From: Diplolepis rosae
Taxonomy: Eukaryota > Arthropoda > Insecta > Hymenoptera > Diplolepididae
Assembly: GCA_030998225.1 (NCBI GenBank)
Contig: JAPYXD010000698.1
Location: 9,465,001 to 9,529,000 of the forward strand
Direction of reading: 5' to 3'
DNA: 64,000 bases
Shown piece by piece: positions 24,871-36,054 of the stretch. Within the stretch, counting starts at the first letter, position 1, and every line of letters begins with the position of its first letter. Made by a program: the position numbers and the translations under genes. Under the pieces are notes generated by a model. It was given only the letters and a program-made list of their open reading frames with translations. It had not been told where the DNA came from and made no database searches.

Positions 24871-24925
24871 GTTGTTAGAAATAAATTGGTTTTACGATCC
24901 GAAAATGATTAAGTCGATTTAATTA

Positions 24926-24961
24926 AAAGTTTCGGCTCAGATCGGAGCCTTCATCAGTGAT
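24926..24961 (-). ncRNA. Hammerhead-like core (left arm), cleavage triplet lost
   Basis: Minus-strand CTGATGA (24957-24951), extra A, perfect helix II GGCTC/GAGCC with loop CGATCT, then GAAAC. The next bases are TTT instead of GTC, so the G-U of the cleavage triplet is broken and activity is unlikely. Confidence 0.45.
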
Positions 24962-25183
24962 ATTTATTAAAATTTAGAATAAAAAAATCTGGAATAAAAA
25001 TATTTTTAGGGATAACTAAAATACTTAAAGATATAACATAATACAAACAAAGAGTATTTGATGTGTTAAATTAAATTTATAATCAAATACTCTTTGTTTG
25101 TATTACGTGTTTAAGTATTTTCGTTATTCCTAAAAATATGAAATTAGCGCCACCTTTTTTGTATTTTCTAGATTTTAATAAAT

Positions 25184-25223
25184 ATCACTGATGAAGGCTC
25201 CGATCTGAGCTGAAACGTCTGAT
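25184..25223 (+). ncRNA. Hammerhead-ribozyme-like core (right arm)
   Basis: CTGATGA (25188-25194), one extra A, helix II GGCTC/GAGCT around loop CGATCT with a closing G-U pair, then GAAA (25212-25215), C and GTC (25217-25219). ATCA before the core pairs with TGAT right after GTC, forming helix I at the expected cleavage point. No helix III loop exists: ACGT is self-complementary, so helix III could form only between two RNAs. The single unpaired base between CTGATGA and helix II departs from the textbook core. Small type I hammerheads with very short helix III are known in Penelope-like elements and animal retrozymes. Confidence 0.6.
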
Positions 25224-25289
25224 TAAATTGACTTGATCATTTTTGGACCCTAAAGCCAATTTTTTTCCAACAACTGGTAAAAAAGATTT

Positions 25290-25480
25290 AATTAAACAAC
25301 TTCAGTGACTATTTCACTGTTTTTCAATGGAATTCCACTGATTGTCCATGAAATTTCCACTGACATGAAAGGGTTACATTAATTGATAAATCAGTCAATA
25401 ACAACTGATTGCATGGTTCGACTTCACTCACTCATTGAAATTAGTAGAAAAATAACTAAATAGAATTTAGAGAGTGATTC
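25290..25480. repeat. A/B-like MITE remnant
   Basis: Several CACTGATT and AATCAGT motifs ending AATTTAGAGAGTGATT. Confidence 0.4.
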
Positions 25481-25579
25481 AACAAAAAATCATAAAAATA
25501 TATACTAAATTAAATGAGAAATTAATATTCTATGAAAAATGAATAAATCATTTACTTTTCAGACAAATGAGTCGACAAA

Positions 25580-26340
25580 ACATATCCTCACACATTCATC
25601 CCTTTGGACCTGTTGAATAACTTCTTTCCCGATTGAGACATATCATCCTTATAATACTCACAAAAACCTTTGATTGACTCTTTTCCAACCCCCGGAGTAA
25701 AAGGAAATGATCTCATCTCTCACTTCGACTCGATTCACACAATATATTTTTCGTTCACTTTCCTCGACTCTTGGAAAAGTCAACCACCCTCTGTGAAAAT
25801 CCATAAAACTTGAAAGCTACCCCTTTTGACACAAATCGATAGGTTTGATCCTTTTCTACTTTTCTCACTTATAGATATACGTGTATAATTCGGATTCACA
25901 CTGACTTTATTCTGTAGCTAATGCATTGAAATATCCTAGAATTTGGAATATAGATTTTGTGTGGAGCTTTGAGACATTTGGTACCGAAACAGGACTGGTT
26001 TTGTTAGTAAATAGGCTCGTTTGTTGGTCCAATCCGGATACCTGGTAGTCTGCAAAGTACGTTTCGTCCAAATCGCAAAAGCGGCGTGACGAGAAGATGA
26101 AATAATGGATTCTGCGTCGGGTCCAGAATCGAAAACGAAAATTCGCTCTGGAAAAAGGGAAACGAGCTCGGATACGGACATGAGGGATGAAAAAGGACAA
26201 GAGGCGGTGAAGAATACTTCCAAGGTGTCCTGGAGCTTCGATGGATGTGGCAAATGCGGCGTGCTCCTCCGATAATGATGTAATAAGTGTTCTGGACCGG
26301 CGATTCGATACGCCTGCCCGTCCACGAATTCTCTAATAAT
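25580..26340. promoter_or_regulatory. Longest GC-richer non-repeat island; overlapping open frames
   Basis: GC-richer than its surroundings. On the minus strand all three frames stay open for about 100 codons (longest 25936-26325, 129 residues), but none shows a recognisable domain and simultaneous openness points to composition rather than coding. Regulatory module or decayed gene; unresolved. Confidence 0.25.
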
Positions 26341-26439
26341 TCACTGATGGAACAAAACTGACCACGAATACGAGTGAAATCTAAATATTACAGTTTTCGA
26401 GAGGCAACTTACAGTTTCAAGTTTTTAGATTGAATTTTT

Positions 26440-26530
26440 AAATTACATTCACACTGTTCGGAAATTCACAAAATTTTAATGTTAGAAAATTTTAATGTTA
26501 CAAACACTGTTAAAAATCTTAGCATTCGAA
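26440..26530. repeat. Family E fragment
   Basis: CACTGTTCGGAAATTCACAA, then TAATGTTACAAACACTGTT. Confidence 0.4.
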
Positions 26531-26605
26531 AAACTCGGGCTCGAATCCCGGCACAGTCGAAAGCGTCTCTTTTTCCACAGAAGGATTTCAAATTCTTTAA
26601 ATTTG
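26520..26605 (+). repeat. tRNA-derived SINE, partial
   Basis: GGGCTCGAATCCCGGC B-box followed by AAAGCGTCTCTTTTTCC and the common tail. Confidence 0.6.
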
Positions 26606-27120
26606 CATTTTAATAGACTTTAATATACAAGTGGTAAATTAAAATTGATAGATTTGTATATTACCAAAAATGAATATACATTCATATTAAATTTAATAAC
26701 TTTTTGATCAAAATGTATTAAAACTGACAAAATTTATTAAAAAATATACACATGTGTATTAAAATCCAAATAAAAGTTTGTACTTTTAAAGATTAAAGTA
26801 TTTTAAATTTAATATACGTTTCATACGATGTTGTTTTTTCAAGCTCTTATATCGCAATAATGCAAATGAATTCAACATTAAAAGAATTTGAAAATCTTTC
26901 TGTGGAATGAAAGACGCTTTTGACTGCGCTGGGATTCGAGCCCAGGTCTTTCGATTGCCGGTCGACTGCAAATCGAAAGACCTGGGCTCGAATCCCAGCG
27001 CAGTTGAAAGCGTCTTTTTTTCCACAGAAAGATTTTCAAATTCTTTAAATGTTTAAATGTTTAAATATACGTCACTGAAAAAAACTTCCATTACATGTAA
27101 CGGAAGTTTAATACAGAAAT
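26606..27120. mobile_element. Family N element split by a SINE dimer
   Basis: Matches 59518-59808: ACATACAAGTGGTAAAT-like left part and ACATGTAACGGAAGTTTAAT right part. Rejoining at ATATACGT restores the N interior. Confidence 0.55.
26820..27064. mobile_element. Head-to-head inverted SINE dimer
   Basis: Arms of 76 nt (26881-26956 and 26971-27046) face each other around a 14 nt centre. Each carries the B-box and the GCGTCTTTTTTTCC tail. ATATACGT occurs directly on both sides (26812-26819, 27065-27072), so the dimer appears to have inserted as one unit. Confidence 0.7.
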
Positions 27121-27580
27121 TTCTAAAAGTGAAGGTAACGTAAAATTAGAAGATATTTATGATATTTTGGGTAAAGGTATCTTAAAATTACGAAAACTGT
27201 ACTGAATTTTCTGAAATTCTTTGTAATATTACGAAACTGAACTGAATTTTCATAAAATTTATCTTAAAACTACCAAACTGTAACAGAATTTTTATGAAAT
27301 TTATCATGAAATTACGGAACTGTAACAAAATTTTGAGTTATATATAACTGCATAAAACTTCTGTTATCCAAAACGTAAAATTTTTCCTGTTGCAAGTTTC
27401 GGAATTTCCAGATACAAGAATCCGAATGTTCAACACTTTCTAACTGAAAATTAAGAAATTGTTTCCTAAATTTGATAAAAAGCAACTGAATTTCATGAAA
27501 TTCTATCTTAATTTTACGAAATTGTAACTGAATAAAATTCCAGTCACGTGTTTCAGGAAATTACGGTAGAAATTTTTTAA
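27100..27580. mobile_element. Family E, nearly full interior
   Basis: E interior from GATATTTATGATATTTTGGG to GTAGAAATTTTTTAACAGT, including CATAAAACTTCTGTTATCC and CCAGTCACGTGTTTC. The left end abuts family N. Confidence 0.6.
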
Positions 27581-27589
27581 CAGTACAAA

Positions 27590-28690
27590 TAAAGTTTATG
27601 CACAGACAAAATTGACTCAGAAAAATGTCCTGTTTAAATAAAATTAAATTCGAAGCAATGAGGGAAATAATAATTTTCTATTAATCAAGTGCTCCCTAAA
27701 TCTGAAACTGTGAAAAACCACTGTTTTGAATGTTTCACTCGTTAAAAAGGGATTTTCATTCATTTCATTTTTATGTGAATTTATATAAATGTAGGTATTT
27801 ATGAATGTATGTGTATTGTATTGTATTGTATAACACGTATTTTTTTATTCCAATATGAATGTATGAGGTTCATTAGAAATCGATTCAATTTCTTGTAAAT
27901 AAAAAAGGGTCGATTTTATGGACAGTTAGATTTTTTCAAGTTTAGTACTTTTTTTTGGTTTTTTATTGATAAATCTTCTTCATATACTCCAGAGTATACG
28001 GTAAAAAAATTTTCTGCACATTTAAGATTTTACCGCACTAGTTCGGGAAAATCAACATTCCGCACGCAAACCGACACTGACTCGTCTAACTATCGGTATA
28101 CAGCGAACAAAAAAATCGCACGTGCAGAAAAGCGTATTTAACCGCGTGATACGAATTATACTATTTTCCGAACATCAAAATTTTAAAACTACACTATTCA
28201 AAAAGTTTTAATGCCATAAATTAAAATGAAAAATACGTGTCGAATATTTTAGATCGAAGAACACAAAAAAAATTTTTAAATGTAAATCTCGTTTGGAATG
28301 ACGTATAAACTTTTATTTAGAACAATAAAAACTTATTTCAGTGGAATAAAAGATCATTTTCTTAGAACAGACTTTTCTTATCAACTAGAAAACTTTTGCT
28401 TTGTTCGTCAACCCCCAAAGCAAAAAAAAAAATCAATTAAAAATTGTATCATTCAATTAATGTTTTTTTTCGTGCGTATAATAAATTTTTCCTCTCTTCA
28501 AATATTAGTCCTTATTTAATTCAGAAATATATTAATTAAAATTAAACAATCAATGCTCAGATTTTTTACGATAAATAATTATAAAGTGGCACATTGTTGC
28601 TTAAAACTTACGAAAAAATAACCAATTCAGAATGAATTGATATTCAAAACAAATTGCTTGAACTCGAAAGCAGTTCGAGGCTTTCAGTAA
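27590..28690. other. Unassigned stretch
   Basis: No gene recognised. A family-B start lies at about 27692. A TGTAT-type microsatellite is at 27800-27835 and TATACTCCAGAGTATA, a perfect palindrome, near 27984. Confidence 0.3.
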
Positions 28691-28990
28691 AGTTTAGGGA
28701 GTCCACTTCAAAGATGTTGCAACCGTGGCGGAGGGGATACATCTAAATCTATGGGTCACCATGGGGTGACGACATTTCCACTCTGGGGGTCCGGTAACGC
28801 ATATAAAGATGTCGTTTTTCTCGGCGAAAGGCCATCTTTTTTTTCTTTGCGGCATGTAGCACGAATGATTATTCAGGACCCAAAAATCTTGTCCTTCAGC
28901 AGTAACGACATAGCATCGATAATCTATTTCCCGCATTGTCTCATTTCCTGCTTGTTGCCACCCTTATTCGTATATCATCACTCATCATAA
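28690..28990. promoter_or_regulatory. GC-richer island
   Basis: Non-repeat; contains GGGTCACCATGGGGTGAC, a hairpin-forming palindrome near 28751. Overlapping frames on both strands are not recognised. Confidence 0.2.
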
Positions 28991-29070
28991 TTTTCCTCCA
29001 TGCTTTTCTAGACGTTGATCAAAATATTCGTGAGAACTTGCCTCGAAACACATACATTTAAATTAAGAAG

Positions 29071-29797
29071 TACTCCCTACATCCGAAACTGGGAAAAATC
29101 ACTATTTCGAATGTTATGAGTCTTCCATATAGAATCAGTGAAATTTAACTGATATCACTATAAAGAAACTCACTGATTGACTAGCGAATTTCACTGTTGA
29201 CCAGTATATTTCACAGATTAACTACTCTCTAAATCTGAATCAGTCAAATTTTTACTGATTGAATCAGTGATTTGACTTTTCACTGATTCACCAGTTAAAA
29301 AATATATTTCACTGTTAAATCAGTTGATTATCACTAATTGACTCAGTGGAAAAAATATTTTCACTATTAAATTAGTTAATTTTCACTGAAGCAATCAGTC
29401 GAATTTGACTGATTTACAGTAACCTCTTTTTAGCTATTTGAATCAGTCAAATTTCACTGATAATCAGTAGATTTTGACTGATTCATATTTAGAGAGTAGT
29501 GTGTTTACCTGGTGAAATCAGGTAAATTCCACTGATTTCTATGTAGAAGATTATGAGATTCGAAACAGTGGTTTTTCACTGTGAATCAGTGAGTTTTAAC
29601 TAATATCACTAAGGAAACACACTGATTGACCAGCAAATTTTACTGTTGACCAGTATATTTCACTAATTAACTAGTGAGTTTACCTGGTGGAATCAGGTAA
29701 ATTCCACTGATTTCTATGTAGAAGACATATAACATTCGAAACAGTGGTTTTTCACTGTGAATCAGTGAGTTGTTACTAATTCAGATTTAGAGAGTAA
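29071..29797. mobile_element. Nested family B and family A MITEs
   Basis: Starts with the B end TACTCCCTACATCCG. A complete family-A element (29223-29498) sits inside at a TA, then two inverted B ends follow (ATTCGAAACAGTGGTTTTTC at about 29550 and 29730). Confidence 0.6.
29223..29498. mobile_element. Family A MITE, full length
   Basis: TA, then CTCTCTAAATCTGAATCAG; the right end ATTCATATTTAGAGAG is followed by TA. 276 bp. Confidence 0.8.
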
Positions 29798-29867
29798 TCT
29801 GTACCGAATTTCTAAATTAAAAAGATTATTTTAGGTTGTCGAATATGTTTCGAACTGTTAAGGGCAT

Positions 29868-30198
29868 GTGATACTTCGGAAATTAGCAAATTTCTACATG
29901 TTTGTGTCCAAAGTACATAAAATTTAGATTTCAAAATTTGGGAATTTGTATAGAGAAGATAAAAATGAACGTAGATAGATTACATTTGGTTTCGAAAATG
30001 AAAAAACAATTCTGATATATTTTGCTAAAATTGAATTTTTTTATTTTCGAAACCAAAAGTAGTTTATCTACGTCCATTTTTATCTTCTCTGCAAATTTCC
30101 AAATTTTGAAAACTAAATTTTATGTACTTTAGACACAAATATGTAGAATGCTAAAATCAATAAAATTTCCTAATTTCCTAAGTATCACATGCCCTCAA
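29868..30198. mobile_element. 331 bp foldback MITE, TTAA/TCAA-flanked
   Basis: Left end TTAAGGGCATGTGATACTTC, right end AAGTATCACATGCCCTCAA. The arms of about 150 bp pair nearly throughout. A half copy lies at 58410-58535. Confidence 0.75.
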
Positions 30199-30301
30199 TG
30201 GAAAATATTCTGCTTATCCCTATCATTTGTATTGTAATAGGTACAATACAATTGTTAACTTATACAATATTCTGTGCATGGAGAAACTTTTTATAGCAAT
30301 A

Positions 30302-30519
30302 TATCCCTAAAACTAAATCAGTCAAAATCTACTGATTATCAGTGAAATTAAACTGATTTAAATCGCTATATTTAACAGTGAAAAATATTTGTCCACTGCT
30401 GAATCAGTGAAAATTGACTGATGTAACAGTAAAAAATATATTGATCACTGATGAATTAGTGAAAAGGCAAATCTCTGATTTAATCAGTTATAATTTGTCT
30501 GATTCAGATTAAGAGAGTA
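30302..30519. mobile_element. Family A MITE, diverged
   Basis: TATCCCTAAAACTAAATCAG at the left and GATTCAGATTAAGAGAGTA at the right. Confidence 0.65.
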
Positions 30520-30669
30520 GGTTATAGTAAAGTTTGATACAATTTATAGTAAATTGTGATATAGATCATCTAAAGTTCAGTATGTCGCTATTGAGAATTT
30601 TCTGTATGACACGGTTTTCCCTAAATTGAAACATAATTTTGCAAAAATGGTAAATTCGGGTTTTTCCGT

Positions 30670-30890
30670 GTGCAGAAGATTTTCTGACATGGCTCTAGTC
30701 AGAAATGAAACGTAGAACTAGAAATGGCCCCGGTCAGAGAGATTAAAATTCCGACAGAGGGGATTTTAATAATTTTTCCGTCAAGTCGGGCTCAGAACTT
30801 GCGCGGCGTTTTGTACCAAGCCAGGGCTTGCCATGCCTGGGCCTCTTCTGGGCCGATACACAATTTTTTCACGGGGTTTTATTCTTAAAA
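30670..30890. repeat. GGGCC-rich repeat, copy 1
   Basis: ATGGCTCTAGTCAGAAATG, then GGCCCC, GCCTGGGCC and similar short palindromes. Related to 33565-33745 (GGCCCTAGCTGGGCC) and 46850-46985 (ATGGCCCTAGTCTGG). Confidence 0.45.
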
Positions 30891-31616
30891 CAGGAATAAG
30901 AATATAGATAGTAAATAGGTAGGATATTTTCCTCCCCGTGAATGTGACTAAGTTTATAATTTAGAGAAATTTTGTAAATAGAATATTTAAAAATTACTAA
31001 TTATAAGAAGTAATTTAGTCATATCTCGTCTTTTAATAATTTTTTCTTCAAAGAGACGCCGACAAAGTAAGTTACCGCATTGTTAGATGCTACTGCTTCA
31101 AGATTGAATCTCAAATGAGAAAAAGTCAAAGTCGCAAGATCGTATCTGAGATTTATTGTATTTTCTTCTAAACTATCTGTGAAAAATTTCAAAGGAGTTC
31201 TTCTACTTCGAAGAATATACGATCAGGGGGGTCTGCTGTGAACGTTTTAAAATTAGACTTGATATTCTTTTTATAAATTCTAATTGAAAATCAAGTTGTG
31301 ATTTTTCATCAATACAATCAATTAGTCAAATGTGAATATTTTCGTAGAAGAACGTTGCTTGGTGTTTTATAACAGATATGTTGATAAATATTAAATAAAT
31401 ACCTGTTAAAACATTTTGACGAAAATTCCTTATTATATCAATTTAACGGGTATTTCTGTAATATTTATCAATAAATCTGTTATGTTTATCAAAAAGCGGT
31501 GAATTGTACTGAAATATATCTTCAATTTTAAAACATTTCATGCTCTCAAAATTTTGAGTTATAGACTCAGTATAAACGTAATGGTCTTTTTTCCTGTGTA
31601 ACTCAGCGCCTAAACC
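30891..31616. other. Unassigned stretch
   Basis: No gene recognised. Confidence 0.3.
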
Positions 31617-31893
31617 TACTCTCTAAACCTGAATCAGTCAAATTTTCACTGATTGAATCAGTGATTTGCCTTTTCTCTGAATCACCAGTGGAAACAATAT
31701 TTTTCACTGTTAAATCAGTTAATTTTCACTGTTTAATTAGTGAAAACAATATTTTCCACTCTTAAATCAGTTACTTTTCACTGAAGTAATCAGTGAAATT
31801 TGACTGATTCGCAGTAACCTCTTTTTAGCTATTTGAATCAGTCAAATTTCATTGATAATCAGTAGATTTTCACTGATTCAGATTTAGAGAGTA
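31617..31893. mobile_element. Family A MITE, full length
   Basis: TACTCTCTAAACCTGAATCA to CAGATTTAGAGAGTA. Confidence 0.8.
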
Positions 31894-31905
31894 ATAATTT
31901 ATATT

Positions 31906-32292
31906 ATTTTATGTGCCTCCGTCGCGTAAACTCGTTTTACGCTACAGTTGAGAGTAGCGTAATGTTGTGTATTACGATACAGAGGAATGCAATGTAAAAA
32001 TTGAACTGTGCATGCGCCTATTACGATACAGCGGAGCGTAATATTCTTATTCTTCTTCTTCTTCGTATAGCGTTGGCACCGTGATGACAGGGCCTTGTAC
32101 ATTTGAACTGCGCATGCGTCTATTACAATACGCTACTATTACACAAGATCGAGAAAATCAAAATGGCCGGGAGAATTCGCGAAATGTCAAGTGAGATGGG
32201 CGATAATCATGGCAATTTCGACCTTTTCAGATTGGATTCGAGTGTACGCACTACGCATGAAAACTCGTAAATGCGCCGAAGTCACATAAAAT
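31906..32292. repeat. Family M repeat with TGCGCATGCG motifs, copy 1
   Basis: The ends ATTTTATGTG and CACATAAAAT are inverted. About 385 bp, closely related to 62425-62780. Contains TGTGCATGCGCC near 32009 and TGCGCATGCGTC near 32110, each in an AATTGAACTG/ATTTGAACTG context. Confidence 0.7.
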
Positions 32293-33263
32293 AGAATATG
32301 TGTTTGATCTCCTGCGAACATTGTCGCTCGTCGCGTAATAACCCTCATTATGCACCTAGGCACATAATATACTATTAACCTTATTACATTTCACGAATAT
32401 TTTATTAATTGTTACATATAATTACGAAAATGATTAAACACTTAATATTTTTTCCACCTTCGTCTATGTGAATTCGACTTTGAAGATGGTAAATAAAAAA
32501 CCAAAAGAAATCTGTATAAAAAATGAAATTTCATTCGCGAAGTAAAGAATTAAAATTAACGGGGGCATTTATCTGATCAAATTTTCTCTACGTATGCCAC
32601 AGAACTCCTTTGATCATTTTAATTGTCATTTTATTTCCACGACGTATAATTGCACTTGTCTGACTTCTAGTGCCTGTTATCCATCTAGGAATTAGCTAAT
32701 CTTAGTAAACATAATAAATTATGGGGAATATTATTGAAATTTTAACTTTGGGGATTAGACGCCTCCTATTCAAAAGAATAGCCACGTTCAAATGATGTCG
32801 ACATTTTGCCTTTATGACCATAAATTTTAAAGGTGATAGGCGTTAGAGGAATTTCCACTGGGTGTAAATGTATACAATTTACACAAAGCTGGTACAATAC
32901 AGGTATATAGAAGTTAACTCTCTCTAATTTACTTTTACCGCATTAATTTTCGTAATCTTTGGCGTCAAACTCCCTAATTCTATAGTTATATTGTATAAGA
33001 TGAATACAATACTTATTGTTCTTCTCGACTTTATGGCATTTTGTCACAAATGTTGACTATGTGGTTTCTTGATCCAACATGTCGTAAATAGAATGTTTAC
33101 GCTAATTTATGAATTGAAGTTATAAAATTTATTTCCTTGATCATAAACCTTTGTTTATCGGAGATATAATCCTTTGCCTCGTTAGAAAGAAGCATAGATT
33201 ATATCTTTGGGTTAAAAGTATGAACTGATTTCTCTATATTTCCAATTAAATACTTTCAATACG
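32293..33263. other. Unassigned stretch
   Basis: No gene or repeat recognised; AT-rich. Confidence 0.3.
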
Positions 33264-33458
33264 TACTCTCTAAATCTGAATCAGTCAAATTTTCACTTAT
33301 TGAATCAGTGATCTGCTTTTTCACTGTCGAATCAGTCAATTTTCACTGAAATAATCAGTGAACTTTAACTGATTTACAGTAACCTTTTTTTAGCTATTTG
33401 AATCAGTCAAATTTCACTGATAATCAGTAGATTTTGACTGATTCAAATTTAGAGAGTA
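33264..33458. mobile_element. Family A MITE, internally shortened
   Basis: TACTCTCTAAATCTGAATCA to AAATTTAGAGAGTA; 195 bp. Confidence 0.75.
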
Positions 33459-33564
33459 TCTAAAGTATAATATACTACATATATATGTTACACATTTTGC
33501 GTTAGACGTAGATTATAGAATGAAATTTACTGGTATCCTGAGGAAAAACATCCCATGCAGAAAT

Positions 33565-33745
33565 TTTACTGTGGCCCTAGCTGGGCCCAGGTTAAGAATA
33601 AAAAATCAGGGATGAGACTCACGGCCCGACTGGGGCCAGATCTGGCTGTTCGGGACATAATCGGGATGTAACTGGGACTGGTCAGGCCAGACTTGGCCCT
33701 GATCGGGCTGTGTGTTTCATCACCGGTCTGGGCCATGTCTGGCGA
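33565..33745. repeat. GGGCC-rich repeat, copy 2
   Basis: Reiterated GGGCC/GGCCC half-sites: GGCCCTAGCTGGGCCCAGG, GGGGCCAGATCTGGC, GGTCAGGCCAGACTTGGCC. Confidence 0.45.
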
Positions 33746-33764
33746 CTTCTGCAAGGAGTACACA

Positions 33765-34470
33765 CACTCAAAGAAAAGATTCTTTGGCATAGTAAACAAA
33801 AAAAAGTTTTACCGATTGAAAGAAATTTTCTTTCATCTAAAGAATTAGATTTGCTCAATAAAAAGAAAACTTTTATAAATCAACATTTCAGCATATAAGT
33901 TATGTTTTAAATAATAAATAAATTATTCAAACAATATTCAGAGGAAAATACACTCGGACAAATATTTGATACTATCAACAACATTTTTGTTGGTTTAGTA
34001 AAGACATAGTATTTTGTTGTTATAAGAACAACAAAATGTTTGGTTAATCCAACAAAATTATTTGCTCAGTAAAATGTGGTTAATTAAACCACAATTTTAA
34101 TTGATTTAACCAAATATTGTAGTTACTTTCAATTTTTCACACTATCCTATTTAAATATTTCAGATATTATAATTCAATATGTAGATATTTGAACTGAAGA
34201 AATAAGATGCTTATCACATAGTCGAATATCCATTTTTCTCCGTGCACGCACTGAGAAAACAGTTTTGTCAAATCAACAAAAATATTTTGTTGGTACATTT
34301 ATGCAACAAAATTCTTTTGTTGTGCCAAAAAAACATTTTTATATTTCAATAAAAGTTTGGTTACTTAAACAAAATGTTCTGTTAGGACAACAAAATGTTT
34401 TGTCAGGACAACAACAAAAGTTTTGTTGCATAAATTTTTTTTTCAGTGCGTATGTTTTTACTTTGTACTG
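33765..34470. mobile_element. Family I fragment followed by family J MITEs
   Basis: CTCAAAGAAAAGATTCTTTG starts the I-like part. 33955-34470 has many ACAAAATTTTGTTG-type repeats and ends TTTTTTTCAGTGCGTA opposite GCACTGAGAAAAC. Confidence 0.4.
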
Positions 34471-35110
34471 AAAAATATAAGACGATATGTCGTAAGTTCA
34501 AGTGCCAAAAAAATCCAGTTTTTCAGATAGTGTAATTATAAAAATGAAATTATTGTAAAAATTCGGAATTCCAATTAGTAATGGGTAAAGTGGCTTAAAT
34601 AAGAGGGCGTAGAATGCATAAACGCCATGGAAATGTGGGACAAGTAAGAGAGCCGGATTTGCTTTATTCCCTGGTCGCTAGTGCGCCTGCGCTCCCCACC
34701 CCATAAACATTCCAAGAGTGTTCAGGTCATTCTGTAGCTCTGGGTATGACAACATTGGATGCAAACATAATAAGCTCCACCTTCAGGCGGACTCTCTTGT
34801 TTTTGTCAAAAAGCTATCCACGTGGCTTAAAATTTCAAAGCATATATTTTTGTTTAAGAAAAAAACTAATTGTTTTACCCAGTATATCAATTTAGATAAG
34901 AAAAAACACAAACATTAAGGCATTATTATTTTCAAGTTCTCAGCAAATCTTTGAGCATCAACTTGAATATACACGAAAAAAAGCTAATATTGAATCTATA
35001 GCGTTAATACTATTGACAGTCTGAATACATTTCAGATAATGTTAATAATGTTGGAATTGGCTCAGGCACTATTTTATAATTGCATTGCTAAATTTTATTT
35101 GAATATAGAG

Positions 35111-35144
<34 letters not shown>

Positions 35145-35995
35145 TTAATATACGTAATTGTGAATTTTAATAAAAGAAGAAAATATATGATAGATTCTTT
35201 TTTAATTTGTAAATCATTAAAAGTGTTGATTATACTTCAAATAAATTCAATTATCCATATTACTTAATTTTAATCTATGACGTGTTTAAATGCTTATATG
35301 TTAAGCAAACTAATTTTTAAAATACTTGGATCGACATTTTGAGAGAAATTACTTATTCTGTAAATTTGAGAGAGATTTCTGTAAAATTTCTCGATAAATT
35401 TGTTATGCTTACAAAAAAGCGGTGAACTGCACTGGAATTTCTGTTAAATTTACAACAATTTTATGATCTTACTATTTTAACTTAAAGGCATAGTAAAAGC
35501 ACTTTTTAATGAGTACTTTTTTACGTATTCATACTTAAAACGAGTATTTAGATATTCATAATTCATAAATAAATGAAGAACTACGGTTTATTTCCTGTAT
35601 TACTTTGAATCAGTGAAACTTCGCTAACGGAACAAGTAGAAATGAGTCACTGTTTTACTTCAGTGGAAACTTTACTGCAAAACAGTAAAATAATCACTGC
35701 GATTGATAAGTAAAATCTGTTTTCTCACATGACCTTCATTAATGAACTCTAATTACAACTTCACTGTTTTTTAGTAAAATACCACCGATCGTCTGTGAAA
35801 TTTTCACTGAAGTGAAGGAATAAAACATTTCCGGAAATTTCAATAATGAAATCTCACTTATTTAAATTTATTGAATTATATTAATTATATTTATTAACTT
35901 TTCTTGACTCATTTCAAAATGATATTTACATAGAATGTCAGTAATGTAACAAGTAAATTGTAATCATTTTTTCTTGAATGCAGTCAAAATCTGAG
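34471..35995. other. Unassigned, includes a TA microsatellite
   Basis: A TA dinucleotide run lies at 35111-35139. GC-richer patch at 34600-34790 with TGCGCCTGCGCTCCCC. 35600-35830 shows diverged CACTG-type MITE motifs. No gene recognised. Confidence 0.3.
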
Positions 35996-36054
35996 CTCAG
36001 AACGAAAAAATGTCTGTATCCCAGGTGGAAAAATCGGTGTACTGACAATCCTTA

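Larger units (their letters stand above)
24871..25274. mobile_element. 404 bp palindrome of two head-to-head hammerhead-bearing units
   Basis: The left end reads GTTGTTAGAAATAAATTGG and the right end CCAATTTTTTTCCAACAAC. The arms pair to a centre near 25050-25095, around AAGAGTATTTGAT and its inverse. Each arm carries a hammerhead-like core and a downstream GGAYCSTAA-type block. It lies inside a cluster of A/B-type MITEs. Confidence 0.7.

Noticed and set aside
26786..27025. 79-residue minus-strand ORF
   Set aside because: It is translated from the inverted SINE dimer.
35111..35139. TA repeat as a regulatory site
   Set aside because: Ordinary dinucleotide microsatellite.
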